DNA of 64,000 nucleotides from Ecdyonurus torrentis (GCA_949318235.1 OX439136.1:9679635-9743634), one strand, 5' to 3'; positions 25,934 through 39,615 are shown, counted from the first letter of the stretch. A program made the numbers and translations. The notes: generated from the sequence alone by a model not told the origin.

Positions 25934-28900
25934 AGAAATAAAACTGAGTAAATAAATGTTTCTTTTTATAATATTCTATTGTGATCGTCTTTATAGAATG
26001 AATCACAAATTTCTAACAAATGGTTTAGCAATGCAATATCATAGTGTTAATTTGTATATCGAAAGTTGTATTTTAAACTCGTAAAAATTTTATTCTAAAA
26101 TTAAGGACAATTTTGTATTTTATGCATTGTCAGTTACAATATCACAAATCACTGACTGAGAGAATATCATTTATTTAGTTGTATACTTTGCAGTGAAAAA
26201 AAAATTTCATAGTCTTAAAACAAAACTGATTTGGAAATAGAGGAAATAAAAATATTTCTGAATGTAAACGGATATTTGTAATTATATTATAAGTGCACAT
26301 TAGAACAGAATTAAACTTGGGGTATTCTTACTCCTTTGGTATGCCTTAAAAAGAGAAGAATGTAATATTTGAAAATTTATTTTATAACCATCTTAAACAG
26401 AAATAAAGTACTACCTGAAATCATTAAAAAAAATTGACAGTCCGTATTGTTGATAAAAAAAAAAAAATAATAATAATAATAAACCTTGAAAATAGACTAT
26501 AGCTTGTTTACTTCTACAATATTTTGTTCGCAGGTGTTTCCAGACACCTTTTTAATGTATGTAAAAAAGAACGTTTAAAATTTGAAAAAAAGGAAAAAAA
26601 GTTGCACTACTCATAAAATCATCTGATTGTTATGAAATTGCACATCGTCATGCAAAACCAAATTTACATAGACATTGTTAATTGTTAAATTACTTTTCTT
26701 TTCTGTTACAGTTTAATAAAATTTAAAGCATGAAGAGTCATCGTTTAAACAGGTGTTTAAAAAAGCTATTAGATAAATTAAAGGAAAGTGATTTAGTTTT
26801 GCAGTAAATTTATGATATACTGTAGCATAACATTTTGTTAAGTGTACATTATTTATTATGAGTGAACATTATATCTCTCTCGTACTCAATTTTAATATAT
26901 GCACATTTGTCAGTTTAAATGCTTTATTTTGTATCCTTAAAATTTGGAAATATTGGAGAGGCGCGTGGTAAAAGCTGAGGGTATAGAAACCATATTTTTT
27001 AGCGTTTTTTTTTAGCGATTTTTTTCTTTTTAGAAAAGTACTGCACCAATACCGAAAATATTCAAATGATGTATATTAGACACAATTTTACGTATTTACA
27101 CTGTTCGAAAAATATTAAGATATTTCATTGACGATAGTTTCCATACAATAGATTTATGAATAAATATACTATTTTAAAATTATTTGTCATTTTTCCCTAA
27201 ACAAATTTAAGATTTAAACTTGACTTGAAATGCAAAAACAATAGAGAATTTGACTCTTTTTTTTTTCAATTACATGCCTTCTTTCTTAAAGCTTTTTTCT
27301 AAAGTGTAAAAATATACTAATTTTTCAAAAAATTTCACAAGTAGTTCTAGCAAAATTAATCACTTATTTAACATACTTTTTTTTTTACATAATTGTAGAA
27401 TCAATATCTCACCTTTTTATTAAAAAAAAAATCTTATGAAATAAGGGTTATGTTATGTAATTTTTATTTAAGCAAGCGTGTAAAATAAACGCTTTAAGCT
27501 TATAGATCTGTTTATATACGTCTTATAAAACACACACAAAAAATATATCAATTTTTAGCAAAAATATTAGGTAAGATATTATAGAGCAGTTCTATACTAC
27601 ATATAATATATAAAAACCTTGTGAAATCAATGGCATAAACGTTTTACTTTTATTGACATTATTACCGCACTTTATTTTTTACATGTTTGTCATTATGAGT
27701 TTAGTAAAAAGATTATAGGTGGTATTTTTTTGTTTCTTAATAAAATTCTTCACTGCGTTTCTATTAAAAATTCAAGGTCCTAATATATGCATATTTTTTT
27801 TCGTATATTTACATTTTTTTTTTTATTATTATTTTTTTGCAGAGATAAAAATAAAATTAGGTGTTTTCATTTTCGTACAAGGTAATTTTTTTCTTCTTTA
27901 ATTTTAGTAAATTTATAATTAGCGATTATAATAAAACTTATTAAAATGTTAACTGTATTCTTCATACATAAAAGTTTTAAATATATTTTAGAGTTTTAGC
28001 AATATAATATAATTTAATATTTTTCCAATACTATGAGTACACGTAAACTATTATTTACACTTATTTTCGGAATTTGAGTAAATTAACATAAAGCATTGTT
28101 ATGAAACGTGCGTACAGTGGTTTAAGATGAAAAATTTAGTTTCAGTTTAAAAACTCTTGAAATGCAAAAAAATTTACTTTTAATTTAAATTTACTGAATC
28201 ATTTATAACCAAATATTTAGTAATTTAAAATGTTTAGGAGAAGTTTGAATTGTTTGCGTTTTAAATAAAACAAACAAATTTTGCACTTATATTGAAGACG
28301 TATCATTAAAGCTCATTTCATACCTATGTATCTGATTTAAACTATTATTGATTATTAAAAACTACTTTTTAGCATTTTTTAATTCAGTATTTATCGAAAT
28401 AACACGAATATATTTTTAATGTTATTTATTAAGTAATAATTATTTCCATAAGTATTTAACAAAACCTATAATCATTGCGGATATTATTAATAAAATAACA
28501 TAAAATATTCACGGTCATTTTTCAATATTATTAAAGATCATTGCTCTGGACTTTATAGTATAAATAAAAACAGGTCAAAACGTGTATAATATATTATATC
28601 ATAGTATATTATGGTATACTCGTATTGCTGCAACTTTCCCTTTTTAATTATATAATAAAAAGAAAGAATATATATTTACTTCTATATAAAACTTTTTAGT
28701 GACACACTAAGATTAAAATTCATAAAAATCCTGTTTTACAAGGAACAGGCAAAATATTTTTGTTTAAATTGAAACCTTGAACTTCTAAATATTTTTCGCA
28801 TTATATCAATAAATAAAAAAAATCTAAAAGTGTGTTCCTTATATTTTATATATAATCATTTTAAAACATTTGTGGTTTGGTTTAATTGAATGATCGCCCA

Positions 28901-30044
28901 ATAAAATAGTTTTAATAACTAGCCATAAATTTTGTTTCATTCTTTTGTAGTACATTTTATTTATTACTAATGAAATAATGAATTAATTTTTTTTTATTTA
29001 AATTATATAATACGAGTACTTGTATACTTATTACAATTATATATTAATAACTTGAAATCTAAAAATTATGTGAATTGCAATTAATGTATAAATACTTGCA
29101 ATCATAACATAATCAAAAAATTAAGCTTTTCAATATTTAAATTAAAACTTACCTGATAATAAAATGTTCTTAAAAAGAAAAATCTTTTTAAATATAATGA
29201 AGAAATGTTATTTTTAATTCTTAATTAAAAGAATGATAATAATTAAAAACACTTGCACTTTGAAATATCAGATGTAACTCCAATGGTTGCTTGTTAAAGA
29301 TTAAACTACACTTTTACCTCTTCGTAACTCAAAAAGTAAAAGAGAGAGAAAGAAAGAGAGAGAGAGAGAAACGACACACCGCTCGTAGTTAAGAGACTAT
29401 CTTACTTAATAAAACTCCCCACCCAAAATATTGTCTATAAAAAAAATCTACTGCAGTTCTTTAAGAAACATCAGCACCGATGTATAAAAACTAAATAAAG
29501 TATTTTAAATGAAATCAACTTATATTTATAAGCTATTATATGGTTTAAAAAAAATATTTAAAAGAGTGGGAGAAGAATGAGACAAAATGCTGGAACATAC
29601 AAAACTTTACCTTGAATTTGCATTACAACTTTTTTTTTATTTTATTATTTTTTTTTCCTGATACATTTTATAACAATACTAAAAGGAAGTTGATTTAAGG
29701 TGGAGTGGACCAGATTTTATTTAAATTATAATAATAAATAATATTATTATAGTCTTCAGTTTTATGTAGTTTCCTTATGACATTTTCAATAACTTCAGGA
29801 AGCTTTTTTTTTTTCTTCGCATGGTACGAATGTGATATTAATTTCATTATATTATTATTAATTATTAACAACATTCGCAATCATTATAATTAAAATGGAT
29901 TTCAAATTTATACCTGAAGTAGATATTGTGTATAAACAAAAGTAATAAAATTTTAAATGTTTTTGCAGGCGTTGAAATTTCTTTGATATATTGTTAAAAT
30001 TGCATACTTTTTATTTTATTTTAATGAGAGCATAGAACAAAGAA

Positions 30045-30212
30045 ATTACGTAATTTATACTTCATTTGTGTCGTTTTATAAGCATAATTGTTTCTGTATA
30101 TTAGAACAGCATAATTATGCTGTATAATATAATATTTATGCTATATGTAGCATAGGTTTTATGCAGAATAGCATAAATGCTGCTGATAAAGGACTAGCAT
30201 AATTAATAAAGT
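30045..30212 (+). mobile_element. TACGTAAT-family MITE, copy 5
   Basis: Begins ATTACGTAATTTATAC and ends CTAGCATAATTAATAAAGTA. It retains GAACAGCATAATTATGCTG inside. Confidence 0.65.
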
Positions 30213-30534
30213 ATTTAATTTTAGTTCAGTACCTTAGTTTAATGAATGCTTCTGCTTGCCATATTGTGTTATCGTGCTACACCAATTCCAATCTCAGTCA
30301 AGGCATTGTCTTATCGAACGATAAGGACTTCCCACTCAATGGAAAAGCACACACGAGCCGGCCACGGCCTAAGTACACAGCCCGGTATTCGCTATGACAG
30401 CCTAGAGAAACCGTGATGAAACTTGATGATTTAAACGATGATAACTCTTCATACACTTACACATTCTTTATATAGCAGCTTGATTTCTGAGTACTGTACA
30501 TAGAATATTTGTGTTTTTAATAAATAAATAATAA
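30213..30534 (+). other. GC-richer block with a 51-codon frame and a poly(A) signal; retro-tail or terminal exon
   Basis: About 320 bases between two MITEs, with a much higher G+C centre (GAGCCGGCCACGGCC). On the plus strand ATG at 30242 opens 51 codons to TGA at 30395 (contains GIVLSNDKDFPLNGKAHTSR). After the stop come about 120 bases and AATAAATAAATAA (from 30520). CCTTAG just before the ATG could be a splice acceptor. It may be the last exon of an unrecognised gene, a processed transcript, or the 3' end of a retroelement. I do not recognise the peptide. A palindrome CTTATCGAACGATAAG lies inside. Confidence 0.35.
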
Positions 30535-30843
30535 TATAGGGTGTGTGCGCATGACCTCATTCTGAATGCTTTTCGAAGCTCTTCTTGAACAATGAATAAC
30601 ATTGCTCAGCACAGGACAAACATAGTTTTTGGCTATTTTCTTTGGAAAAATAGTAATTTTTTGGTTATTTATATTTTTCTTGCATACTTGAAAAACTAAT
30701 TCGAAATGTTAACAGCATCAATGCTCTCAAAAATATTGCTAAGTATTTTTAAACTGACAAAATGAGTCATTTTCCCATACCGGCCCATGTTATTTAGCGC
30801 TCACTTATGGCGCCGACTTTAACATGAAAGAAACCACCCTATA
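30535..30843 (-). mobile_element. TA-flanked GGGTG-ended MITE, copy 4 (most complete)
   Basis: 309 bases, starting TATAGGGTGTGTGCGCATGA and ending GAAACCACCCTATA. TA-TAGGGTG / CACCCTA-TA ends are both intact. The interior blocks GTTAACAGCATCAATGCTCTC and ACATTGCTCAGCACAGGAC match the other copies. Orientation is opposite to the copies at 2954 and 11077. Confidence 0.82.
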
Positions 30844-32210
30844 AAGAGCTACAATATATTCAGATTTGCATCGTTTATTTATATACCATTATAATAGCAA
30901 TAGCTTAGTGTGTTAATTACCATACCACCAGTGATAAAAAAAAATATGGTAGGTTACCCTTAAATAAAGGATGAAAATTTGTATTGAAACGTTAAACCTG
31001 ATAGCCATTAAATTTCACAAACACTTTTGGTCCAATTTTTTTAATAAAAGACACCACTTTACTTTTACATCTCAAAAACTGTGGTCCATGGTGTTAAAGA
31101 TCAATTTTTTGATCAGCTGATTGCCATTTTTGGCACAGTTCCTTAACACAACGTTTATGTAATATTTAGTCTTAACCTTAGCCAAACAAGAATATTGCTA
31201 TATACAAAAAAAAAAAAAAATAAATAAATAAAAAATAAATACATGATTAATTAATTTTTATTATTTTACGAGTTCTAAAATTAATAACAATAATAACTAT
31301 ATTATGAATAATAAAAAGTAACAATATTTCAAGAGATTATAGCAGGTAAAATTACTTCCAATTGCAATTCCTCTGTTTGCTTTTTTACTTAATATTACTA
31401 TGTAATATTATAATAATTAAATAAACAAATAACTTTATTTTTCTGGTTAGTCTGGTTATACATATAGTCATAATTGCTAATCTCGTAAAAAAAAAAAAAA
31501 AAAAAAAAAAGCTAAGATATTGAAAAATATTGAAGTCACTACAAAATTTAAAATTTTAAGTTATATATAATACGTTGATTATAAAGCTTTATATTTATTT
31601 TATCAAATTTTTTTATTCTTTTTCTCTGTAATATTTATTATTAACCATAGATCTTTAAAAGTGGAGAAAAAACAAGTAATTTAGAGGTTACTTGATACAC
31701 TTTTACAACTTTAAATCAATAACAGCGAAAAAAAGTTTGGTACCATTAACATACACGAGGCTATACTAAATGCAAGTCAAACATGTTTAACTCGTAATGC
31801 AATAAAAAAATTAATATTACAGTTAAATGTAATTGTATTTAACATTGAATTTTTTACTGCATATGGCGTTTAAAAATATAATATTGATTCAACTCTCAGT
31901 TTTAGTTTCTAAGTGGTTGTGAAATTCTAATTTACGTTCACAAATTGATGCTAATTTTTACTAGGACTCAATACCAGAGGGTGCTAAAATTTTTGCAAAA
32001 TATGCATTTTTTAAAATCATGCCTTGTGCATAATAAGCTTTTTCTAATTGCAATTGTTAAGTGAGCTCCATAAGAATGTATGTTATTTTGATCAAATAAT
32101 TAACCATTACAATTAAAAAAAAGGTTAATGTAAGAAACTCAATAGTGCCGGTTGGATAAGCCAAAATTTCTGCACTCTTTTACACGAAAAAAATAAATAA
32201 TAATAATAAC

Positions 32211-32408
32211 AATTATGTAATTTATGCGCTACATTTAACAATCTACTACATATTGTAGAACTCAAATATTGTTACTTCGGAATAACATAAGTAATTATGC
32301 TGGATATCTTATAGCTACTTATGCTATATAATCGCTATAATATTATATAAAAAATTGTGTTGTTACTTAAATGTTGTTTCATTGACCTAGCATAATTATT
32401 ATGAATTT
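32211..32408. mobile_element. TACGTAAT-family MITE, copy 6
   Basis: Begins AATTATGTAATTTATGCGCT and ends CTAGCATAATTATTATGAAT. The interior (ACTACATATTGTAGAACTC) is closest to the copy at 4240. Confidence 0.6.
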
Positions 32409-33809
32409 AATTTTGCTCATTTATATAGCGTCACATACGGATTTTGGAACAAATTACAAAAATAAAATCTGAATTAATAAATCATGATTTCATAAAAGCA
32501 ATATTATTATTATATTTTTTATATACTTCACAGATTGTGATGGATGTTTTTAAAAATATGTAACAATAAATAATATTACAAAAAAAAAAAAAAAATTATA
32601 TAAAATATAAAGTATTTGAATAAATAACAAAATTATTTTCAAAAATATTTAAAAATTATTTTGGAAATGATATATTAAAGAAATAATGCATCTGTTATCA
32701 GTAGTGATAACATTATTTAATTTCAAGTACATTTGTGACATTTACAGGAACAACAAGTAACGTCTACAAATTTTCATTTTGACAGTATCAAAATCACTTC
32801 TATCTACAATAAGAGCATTATAATAATTCAAATCGTTCGTGTAGATTTGCACGTATACAAGAACTTACGTATGATTAAAGATGTCTAAAGTTATAATGTT
32901 TGACCTTATGGTCACCAAAAAGAAAACCTGAATTATACAGTTTGAATATTGCATAAAAACTGTATGAGTGAAGTAATTTATCGTATAGAATTAATAATAA
33001 AAATCAATGTTGCTACGAATGTATACTATAATAGTACGTACGTTTTTGGTTTCACTTTTTTTTTTTTTTATTTATATATTATTATTATTTATAAATATAT
33101 ATTTTTTTTTCTTCTTCAAGGTTTAAAACTAGATTATATTTATTTATTATCATGTATATATTTTTTTTTGGAATGATAACCTTTTTATTATTCCTGTTTG
33201 TAAAATGTCTAATATAGTTCAATATTTTGTTTATTTATTTACAACCAAAAGAAAGTTGAAATCCTTTGATTTTAAGTATCGTTGAAAGTGAAGCAATAAA
33301 CATTTTAATATATTTTAATTTAGTTCTTGTAATTTTTTTTATTAGTGATATAATTAATTCATTAATGTATGACATATGACATGTATATTTCAGGGTTAAA
33401 GAGTTTGATAATTAAAAGAACTCAATTTACTATGCCTGCATTAGCTGTGTTTATATATTTGCACAATTGAGTTTACTCTGTGTCATATTATTAGTGTATT
33501 GTAGTCAGCAATTTTTGTATTATTATATTTTCGAACTCTAATTTCGTAACGTTACTTAATGGCTTAAATATAAGAACATTAATTTTAGGATTAAAAAAAA
33601 ATTATAATATTAAAAAATAACTTTAAAATGAACAGTAAAAATATTACACAGAAAAAAGTAACCAAAGCGTTACAATTTAGACTGTTTTTTTATGATAAAT
33701 TTGCTAGGAAAGTTTTTAAAGATAAAGTTTTTTTGGGATCTAAAGAGCTAGAACTATTTACCGCTGAAGTAACGGAGGTTATCGGTTTAAAAAATTGTTA
33801 AAAATTACT

Positions 33810-33925
33810 ATGGCTTAAAACACATAAAAGTATGTCTAGTATTTCTCATTTAAATTGCTCCAAAATCGGTGGAGCAGTTTTCTCAGAAATCACAAAAAAT
33901 GTGTTTTTCCCCATAAGCGTAATGT
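33810..33925 (+). repeat. Dispersed repeat fragment, partner near 49550
   Basis: AAAAGTATGTCTAGTATTTC and AAAATCGGTGGAGCAGTTTT are echoed at 49567-49650 as AAAAGTGTGTCTAGTATTCC and AATCAGCC...GCAGTTGTTTACTCA. Diverged and without clear ends. Confidence 0.35.
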
Positions 33926-34559
33926 TAAATTAGGGGACCCTTAGCTTTCCCTGCGTCTCCCCGCGCGCTAAACCGATATTCTAACGAGTTACTGTTTAAA
34001 CTTTTCTCAACCAAGTTATTAATTTGAACTACATCTATATTAGTTTGTAGTTACATCTGAATAATTTCTTATATATATTTTTTTTTTTCTGTGTACTTAA
34101 TACTTATTTCAAAATTGTATTGATTTGACAGTAGAATAAAAAGATTTTAAATTAGTGCTGGGTACAGGTGAAGTGAGAAAAACTTATGTTCCCTTAATCT
34201 CCTACACTTATACCAAAACTATACTTCGAGTGGATTAATTATTAATTTATTATATATGTAAATTCAACTGTGATTGGTTGGTAGGTTTATAATACGCTCT
34301 CTGATTGGTTTAGCACCCCGAATACAGCTTTTGGCGGAAAAGATCTTGTTTTGGCATTGCGGGATTAAATTTGATGCCTTCATTATTACCATTTGAAAAA
34401 CAACTGCACGAATCCCAGAAAAATTGACAAATTAGACACACTTTTAAAGCTATAATAATTTATTTTTGGGGAATTTTTATATAATTAACGGTTAGTATTC
34501 TTTAGTTTTACAGGAAAAAAGTTACCAAAAGTTGTATATAAATAATATTTTGTTAATTA

Positions 34560-34560
<1 letters not shown>

Positions 34561-34601
<41 letters not shown>
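34561..34601. repeat. Poly(A), 41 bases
   Basis: Uninterrupted homopolymer. No retroelement body is recognisable immediately before it. Confidence 0.95.
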
Positions 34602-34602
<1 letters not shown>

Positions 34603-36722
34603 GCGATGTACTCGTATTTGTTGATTAAGAAAATGATAATAAAAGAAAAAAATTCAATTATATAACTTTCACTGTACTATTGTAATGTAAATAATGTAAA
34701 TAGATTTAACGGAAGTATGCACTACATACTTTACAGGGTCATGTAATGAACTATCATGCAACATTTTATTAAAAATAATAACAGCAAATGTAATAATACC
34801 CTATCGTTTTTGTTTCTATTCATAATAGTTATCCTTGAAAAAAGCAAATATTTTTTTTTTTAACTATTACTTGTTTTTTTTTCCACATTTTTTTTTTTTT
34901 TACTATTATTATTATTGCTAATAATATTCTTTGAATTTAACCTTGTTTAATAATAAGATAATAAAGTTAAATTTTATAATATTTAAATAAATTAGGCTAT
35001 AATATACCAAAATTTTTAAGGATAGACTCTGAATATTTAATTTAGAATTATTACAAAGGGAAGGAAAGTGGGAAATGGTTTGGATAAAAACTATGGTAAC
35101 CTTCAATATTAAGGTATAATCTAGCCTCTATGATATAGCAAAAAATAATAATATCAATTTAGGACAGGTTTAAAATGATTTAACAAAATAATTATTTTAT
35201 TCATGTACACGCAGTAATATATATATTTTTTATGTAACACGTCCTTGCAAGTGATTTAATTAAGTAGATAATTAAAAAGATATGACTACATATTTATACT
35301 TGTATAAAAATTGATTTGTCATTATTTGAATTAAATTTTATAGTGGAGGTTATCTGTAATGAAAAATTCTTTCAATTTACTATATTTGCTGAAAACACTA
35401 AAAGAGTGTTTTTATATTATAGGTATTTTGTATTTAAATATTTCTAGTCTCATTTTCAGTAATTTATTAAAAATAATACACTGTAAAGATGGTCTCGCAA
35501 TGCTTAAGGATAGAAAATGGTAAATTACTATCAAATGTTTGCTAAATTGTCTTTCCGAAGAACGTAATATGATTGGCACCAGGACCACCTTAGGAAAATT
35601 AGGGGATCCTATGACATTTTTCCGCGCACCTCATCGATAACCTAAATTTAGTTTGTATAAGTTTTTAAAATATTTATGTTTTTTAACAATAAGAATTGAT
35701 TAGAATATTCCAGAGATTACATTTCATCACTTTACACAAAGTGAAGTTCGTGATGCTTGCCATTTGTTTACTGTCTGTTAGATCCATAGGATAAGTAAAA
35801 TTTATTGTAATTTTTAAAAAAGTCAAATTCTTACTGTTTTATGTGATTTTTTTTTCTTCAGATTTCTTGGTGTATTTTATGTCTTGTGTATGTCTAAGTT
35901 TTAAGGTTATGACAAGAGGTGATAAAAATTACCTTGCAAGTACAATTACGTTGCAAGTTTATATTCAATTTTTATTATTATGCAAAAACTTGTATAGAAA
36001 TTTATTTTAGAACCTAAATATATTTAATTTATTTAATACAAAATGTATAGTGTACATAGCTCTATCAGAAAATTTATTAACATCTAAAAACAAAAATTAA
36101 ATCATGTATAGTTCTTAACTGTAGGAAAAAAATTATATGCACGCATAGCTAACTTTGCTATAGTGAAAACAGGAATTAGTCTGAACTCGTAAATCGATCT
36201 TTATTATTATTATTTTTTAATATCTATGTTGAGTTCAAAAATTGAAAACTCAAGAAGAAAATGTGCTTTAAATTTAACAAAACATAAAATAATGATAACT
36301 AAATATCTAATGTACTGTACTTTAAAATTTTATTAAAAAAAAAAAAAAAAAGTTCAGTTTTACTTTTCAAATATTATACGTTTTCATTAATAATATAATT
36401 TATATTATTATTATAATTATAATTATAATTATTATTATGAAATAATAATAATTATTTCAAATAATATAACATAAGAAGAAAAAAGTATAAATAAATAGTA
36501 CCATATTTTTTAAAGGTATATAATGTATATTTTTGTAATCAAATAAGATTGATATTTTCGCCAGTTATAAGATTGTTTTGAAGATCATCTCTTATATCCT
36601 GAAAAACAAAACGTTTCGTTAATTTTGTGTACAGATCACACCGCCTCAAGTTTATTTTCTTGTTGTATATTTCTGTCTGACGTTGGTGGAATTTTTAGTT
36701 GAATGTGGAAGGGAGGAAGGTC

Positions 36723-36884
36723 AATTTGTTACTGGAGGTGTGGCTCAATGGTCCAGTGGATTTTGCGCGTCTCAAAACTTGACTTCTGGGGGGCGTCCTT
36801 GTTTCCTCCGGCCCTTAGGGAGTAAATTCTTTGCACTGTGGACTGTAAAGTAATTCCGTATTCTCCTTTGCCTGTGAGGATGGT
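36723..36884 (+). mobile_element. SINE-like unit with tetranucleotide tail
   Basis: About 160 bases, clearly GC-richer than the surroundings, running straight into an (AAAT/AAAC)n tail. GTGTGGCTCAATGGTCCAGT resembles the tRNA A box (TRGCNNAGYGG). A B box about 35 bases later (CTTGACTTC) is only a poor match. A tRNA-derived SINE is the best reading. A fragment of a LINE 3' end is the alternative. Only one copy is in the window. Confidence 0.45.
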
Positions 36885-36915
36885 TAATAAATAAATAAAC
36901 AAATACATAAATAGA

Positions 36916-36990
<75 letters not shown>

Positions 36991-37111
36991 AAAACAAACA
37001 AACAAACAAACAAATAAATAAATAAACAAACAAACAAACAAACAAACAAAATAAAAACAAATAAAGAAACAAACAAACAAACAAACAAAATAAATTAATT
37101 AATAAACAAAC

Positions 37112-37146
<35 letters not shown>

Positions 37147-37168
37147 ACAAATCAATAAATCAATAAAA
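36885..37168. repeat. (AAAT)n/(AAAC)n microsatellite
   Basis: About 284 bases of mixed four-base units, AAAT giving way to AAAC and back. Three overlapping minus-strand frames (Leu-Phe-Ile-Tyr and Val-Cys-Leu-Phe repeats) are translations of this tract. Confidence 0.95.
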
Positions 37169-37821
37169 TAGAACACACAATACCAACTTACGTATAATCT
37201 TTGATATATTTTACCTCCAATGATCCAGTTCATCTGCATGTTATTTCTGTTGTTACTTCCGCATTAAACAAAAAAAAAATGTATCAAATCTGTTTTAAAA
37301 ACTAAGAAAGTAGTCATGTTAACAAAATCATAGGTTTCGTGTGGCTAATTATACTTTTAGCATTGAAATATTTTTGTGTTCCTCGTTTAAAAATTGAAAG
37401 TCAAGTTTATACTGCCAATAAAACTATAATAAATAAGTTTCTATCAAAATATACTGTGTATGCAAGTATACACACATGATTAGATTTAAAAATTTACATT
37501 ATAAACAATCCAGCTATTAACGAATATTAACTTATTTAATTGCTTGTAGTTCAATTTTACATACTTTTTTAGTGCTAAAATAGAATATAAAAATTTTACT
37601 ATAGCTTACAAATTATAGTTGAAGATATATTATGTAATATAATATTTACTTTACTTAAAGTAAAAATGTATATTTTATTATTTTAATTCTATAAGTTTTT
37701 TTTTTTTTTTTTTTTTTTTTTACTTAAACACTGCAATTTATATTAAAGACGTGGTTCTGATGATTTAAACATAAACCTAACTGAAACTATTATGGTAGTA
37801 CTGTATACCTGTATACAAGTT

Positions 37822-37987
37822 ATTGACTGATAAAGGAACAACTGTTTTGAAGCTGACTATAAGCAATTTCGTTCATATCCGCTTCCGTTTCGACTTACTG
37901 CGCATGCGTAGTAAGGAGAAAAGGAAGCGGATGTGACCGAAATCGCTTATAGTCGGCCTTAAAACTGTTGTTCCTTTATTAGTCAAT
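37822..37987. mobile_element. Hairpin MITE family (ATTGACTAATAAAG), copy 2
   Basis: 166 bases, almost a perfect palindrome. Begins ATTGACTGATAAAGGAACAA and ends TTGTTCCTTTATTAGTCAAT. Arms carry CATATCCGCTTCCGTTTC and GGAAGCGGATGTG. The centre is CTGCGCATGCGTAGTA. Confidence 0.88.
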
Positions 37988-38396
37988 ATGAATCGTAGAA
38001 TTGGAGATAATATTGGAATTGTCCTATATGGATGAATACGAAATAAATTTGGCAAATACATATAGAGCTGAAAATGAGTTTCTACGGTGAGCTGTCTGAA
38101 AGATTAAAAAAAAAAAAAAAAATCACGTCAGGATAGTAAAAAGGAAACAACAAAACAAATTAAAAAAAACAAAAACAAAGAGTTTAAGACAATTTACTCT
38201 CATAAGGTTCCATATTAATGACATTTTTGTCCCCTTTTCTAACGGTTACTGGCCATGTATTTTTTATAGTATAGGTATAGGTGTTCATCGACTTAAAAAT
38301 TGAAAAGAAAGAAAAATAATGCAAGAGAACTAAACTTTTAAATTTCAGAGTGGCGAGCCTTAAAAAATTTGCAAGTGTACTACTAATGCTATTTAT

Positions 38397-38499
38397 AAAC
38401 CCTGTTCTCTGCTCCTAAAATGACGATCATCTTTGGTTCTTCAAATGGAATGCACATTTTTTGGTGCAAGAAAACAGGGTTTTCAATCTCAAACTTAAA
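38397..38499. repeat. Small unit with 20-bp inverted ends
   Basis: Ends AAACCCTGTTCTCTGCTCC and GGTGCAAGAAAACAGGGTTT are inverted copies with few mismatches, 103 bases overall. It may be a very short MITE. Only one copy seen. Confidence 0.45.
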
Positions 38500-39389
38500 A
38501 ACTACGTGTTAGAAATATTGCTTTTGGGATGTGTTTATAACAATGGAAAAAAAAATAATAAATGAATTTATTCATTACTTCAGTATCAAGTTTTAAAGAT
38601 AAACAACAAAAAGGGGATATTTTTCAAAAATAATACAAATTAGAAAAAAAGTGAATTCTGTGAGTTTTTTTTAAACAGTATATTAAATAAATCAACTCCA
38701 ATTTAAAATATGTAATTCAATACATTAATTTATTATGGTAATAACTAACACTGAAATTTTTATTTACATAATTTAATGAACTAGTTTTCTCCATTAATTT
38801 TTATTACTAATAAAAATTTATATTGAAAAAAAAAAAATTATAAAAGTAATTTTAATTTATAAAAATATAAAAATAAAAGTTATAAATTATTAAGTTATTG
38901 TAATCTTATTTTTCTCAAAACTACAACAGTATAAATTTAATTGATTGAAACAATGAAACTGGCGCTGCAACTAAAAAAATTAAGTCGTATAATGGGATTA
39001 CACTTATATATAAAATTTTGTTTGTGAGAAATAATAATAATAAAAAAAAAAAAAAAAAAAAAGGATGAAAGAAAGAAAAAACACATATTTATAGGATATA
39101 CAACATTATTATAGGAAGTTAAATGTTAGAATCTTTAACCATTATTATATTTATAGATAATAATATAGGTTTCAAAAAATCCTTTATTCTCCATAATAAT
39201 AGAAATACATTGGACCATGCGTTAAAGTCTCTATTATAATACATGTTATTTTTAGTCTGTAGCGTGTGTTGAATAAAGCTTCTTTTTATGTTTCCTTGGT
39301 AAATTTAAGAGTTTCCTCTTATTCTTTAGAAGAGTTAATAATTAAAAAAAAATACAACCTCGAATATAATTCAGATGTACGATATAAAT

Positions 39390-39391
<2 letters not shown>

Positions 39392-39448
<57 letters not shown>

Positions 39449-39463
39449 TCTCTCTCTCTCTCT
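39392..39463. repeat. (CT)n microsatellite
   Basis: 72 bases with one CC interruption, followed by a short AC repeat (39479-39492). The Arg-Glu and Ser-Leu open frames across it are artefacts. Confidence 0.96.
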
Positions 39464-39615
39464 GCACAATACACATAAACACACACACACACGTCACAAA
39501 CACACACATCAACAAATATAAAAATAACAAGATAACATTTTTTTTCAAGCACGTAGATACTTTGTGATATAAAATTTTACCATATTACCTATAGGTAGTA
39601 CAGTTATTTTGTACG

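Larger units (their letters stand above)
24756..30044. other. A+T-rich stretch with GA repeats, no supported gene
   Basis: Holds (GA)n tracts at 25072, 25900 and about 29340, and many short poly(A) and poly(T) runs. Open frames here are low-complexity Phe/Ile/Tyr/Lys strings. No exon or RNA gene recognised. Confidence 0.6.
30844..36722. other. A+T-rich stretch, no supported gene
   Basis: Holds one MITE (32211), a weak dispersed repeat (33810-33925), a GC-richer patch at 33937-33990 (CTGCGTCTCCCCGCGCGC), two ATTGG boxes near 34270-34310, and a 41-base poly(A) (34561). None of this adds up to a gene I can support. Confidence 0.55.

Noticed and set aside
33937..34440. Possible promoter: GC-rich patch, two ATTGG boxes and TTTTGGCGG
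   Set aside because: No transcript start, donor site or coding exon can be tied to it, and part of the stretch resembles a dispersed repeat. Kept only as a hint.
36729..37150. Three overlapping minus-strand frames of 88-119 codons rich in Leu-Phe-Ile-Tyr and Val-Cys-Leu-Phe
   Set aside because: They are translations of the (AAAT)n/(AAAC)n tract. All three frames stay open because the unit has no stop in those readings.
37873..38061. 62-codon minus-strand frame with Arg/Pro/Ile-rich sequence
   Set aside because: It lies largely in a hairpin MITE copy (37822-37987). Other copies of the family do not keep the frame.
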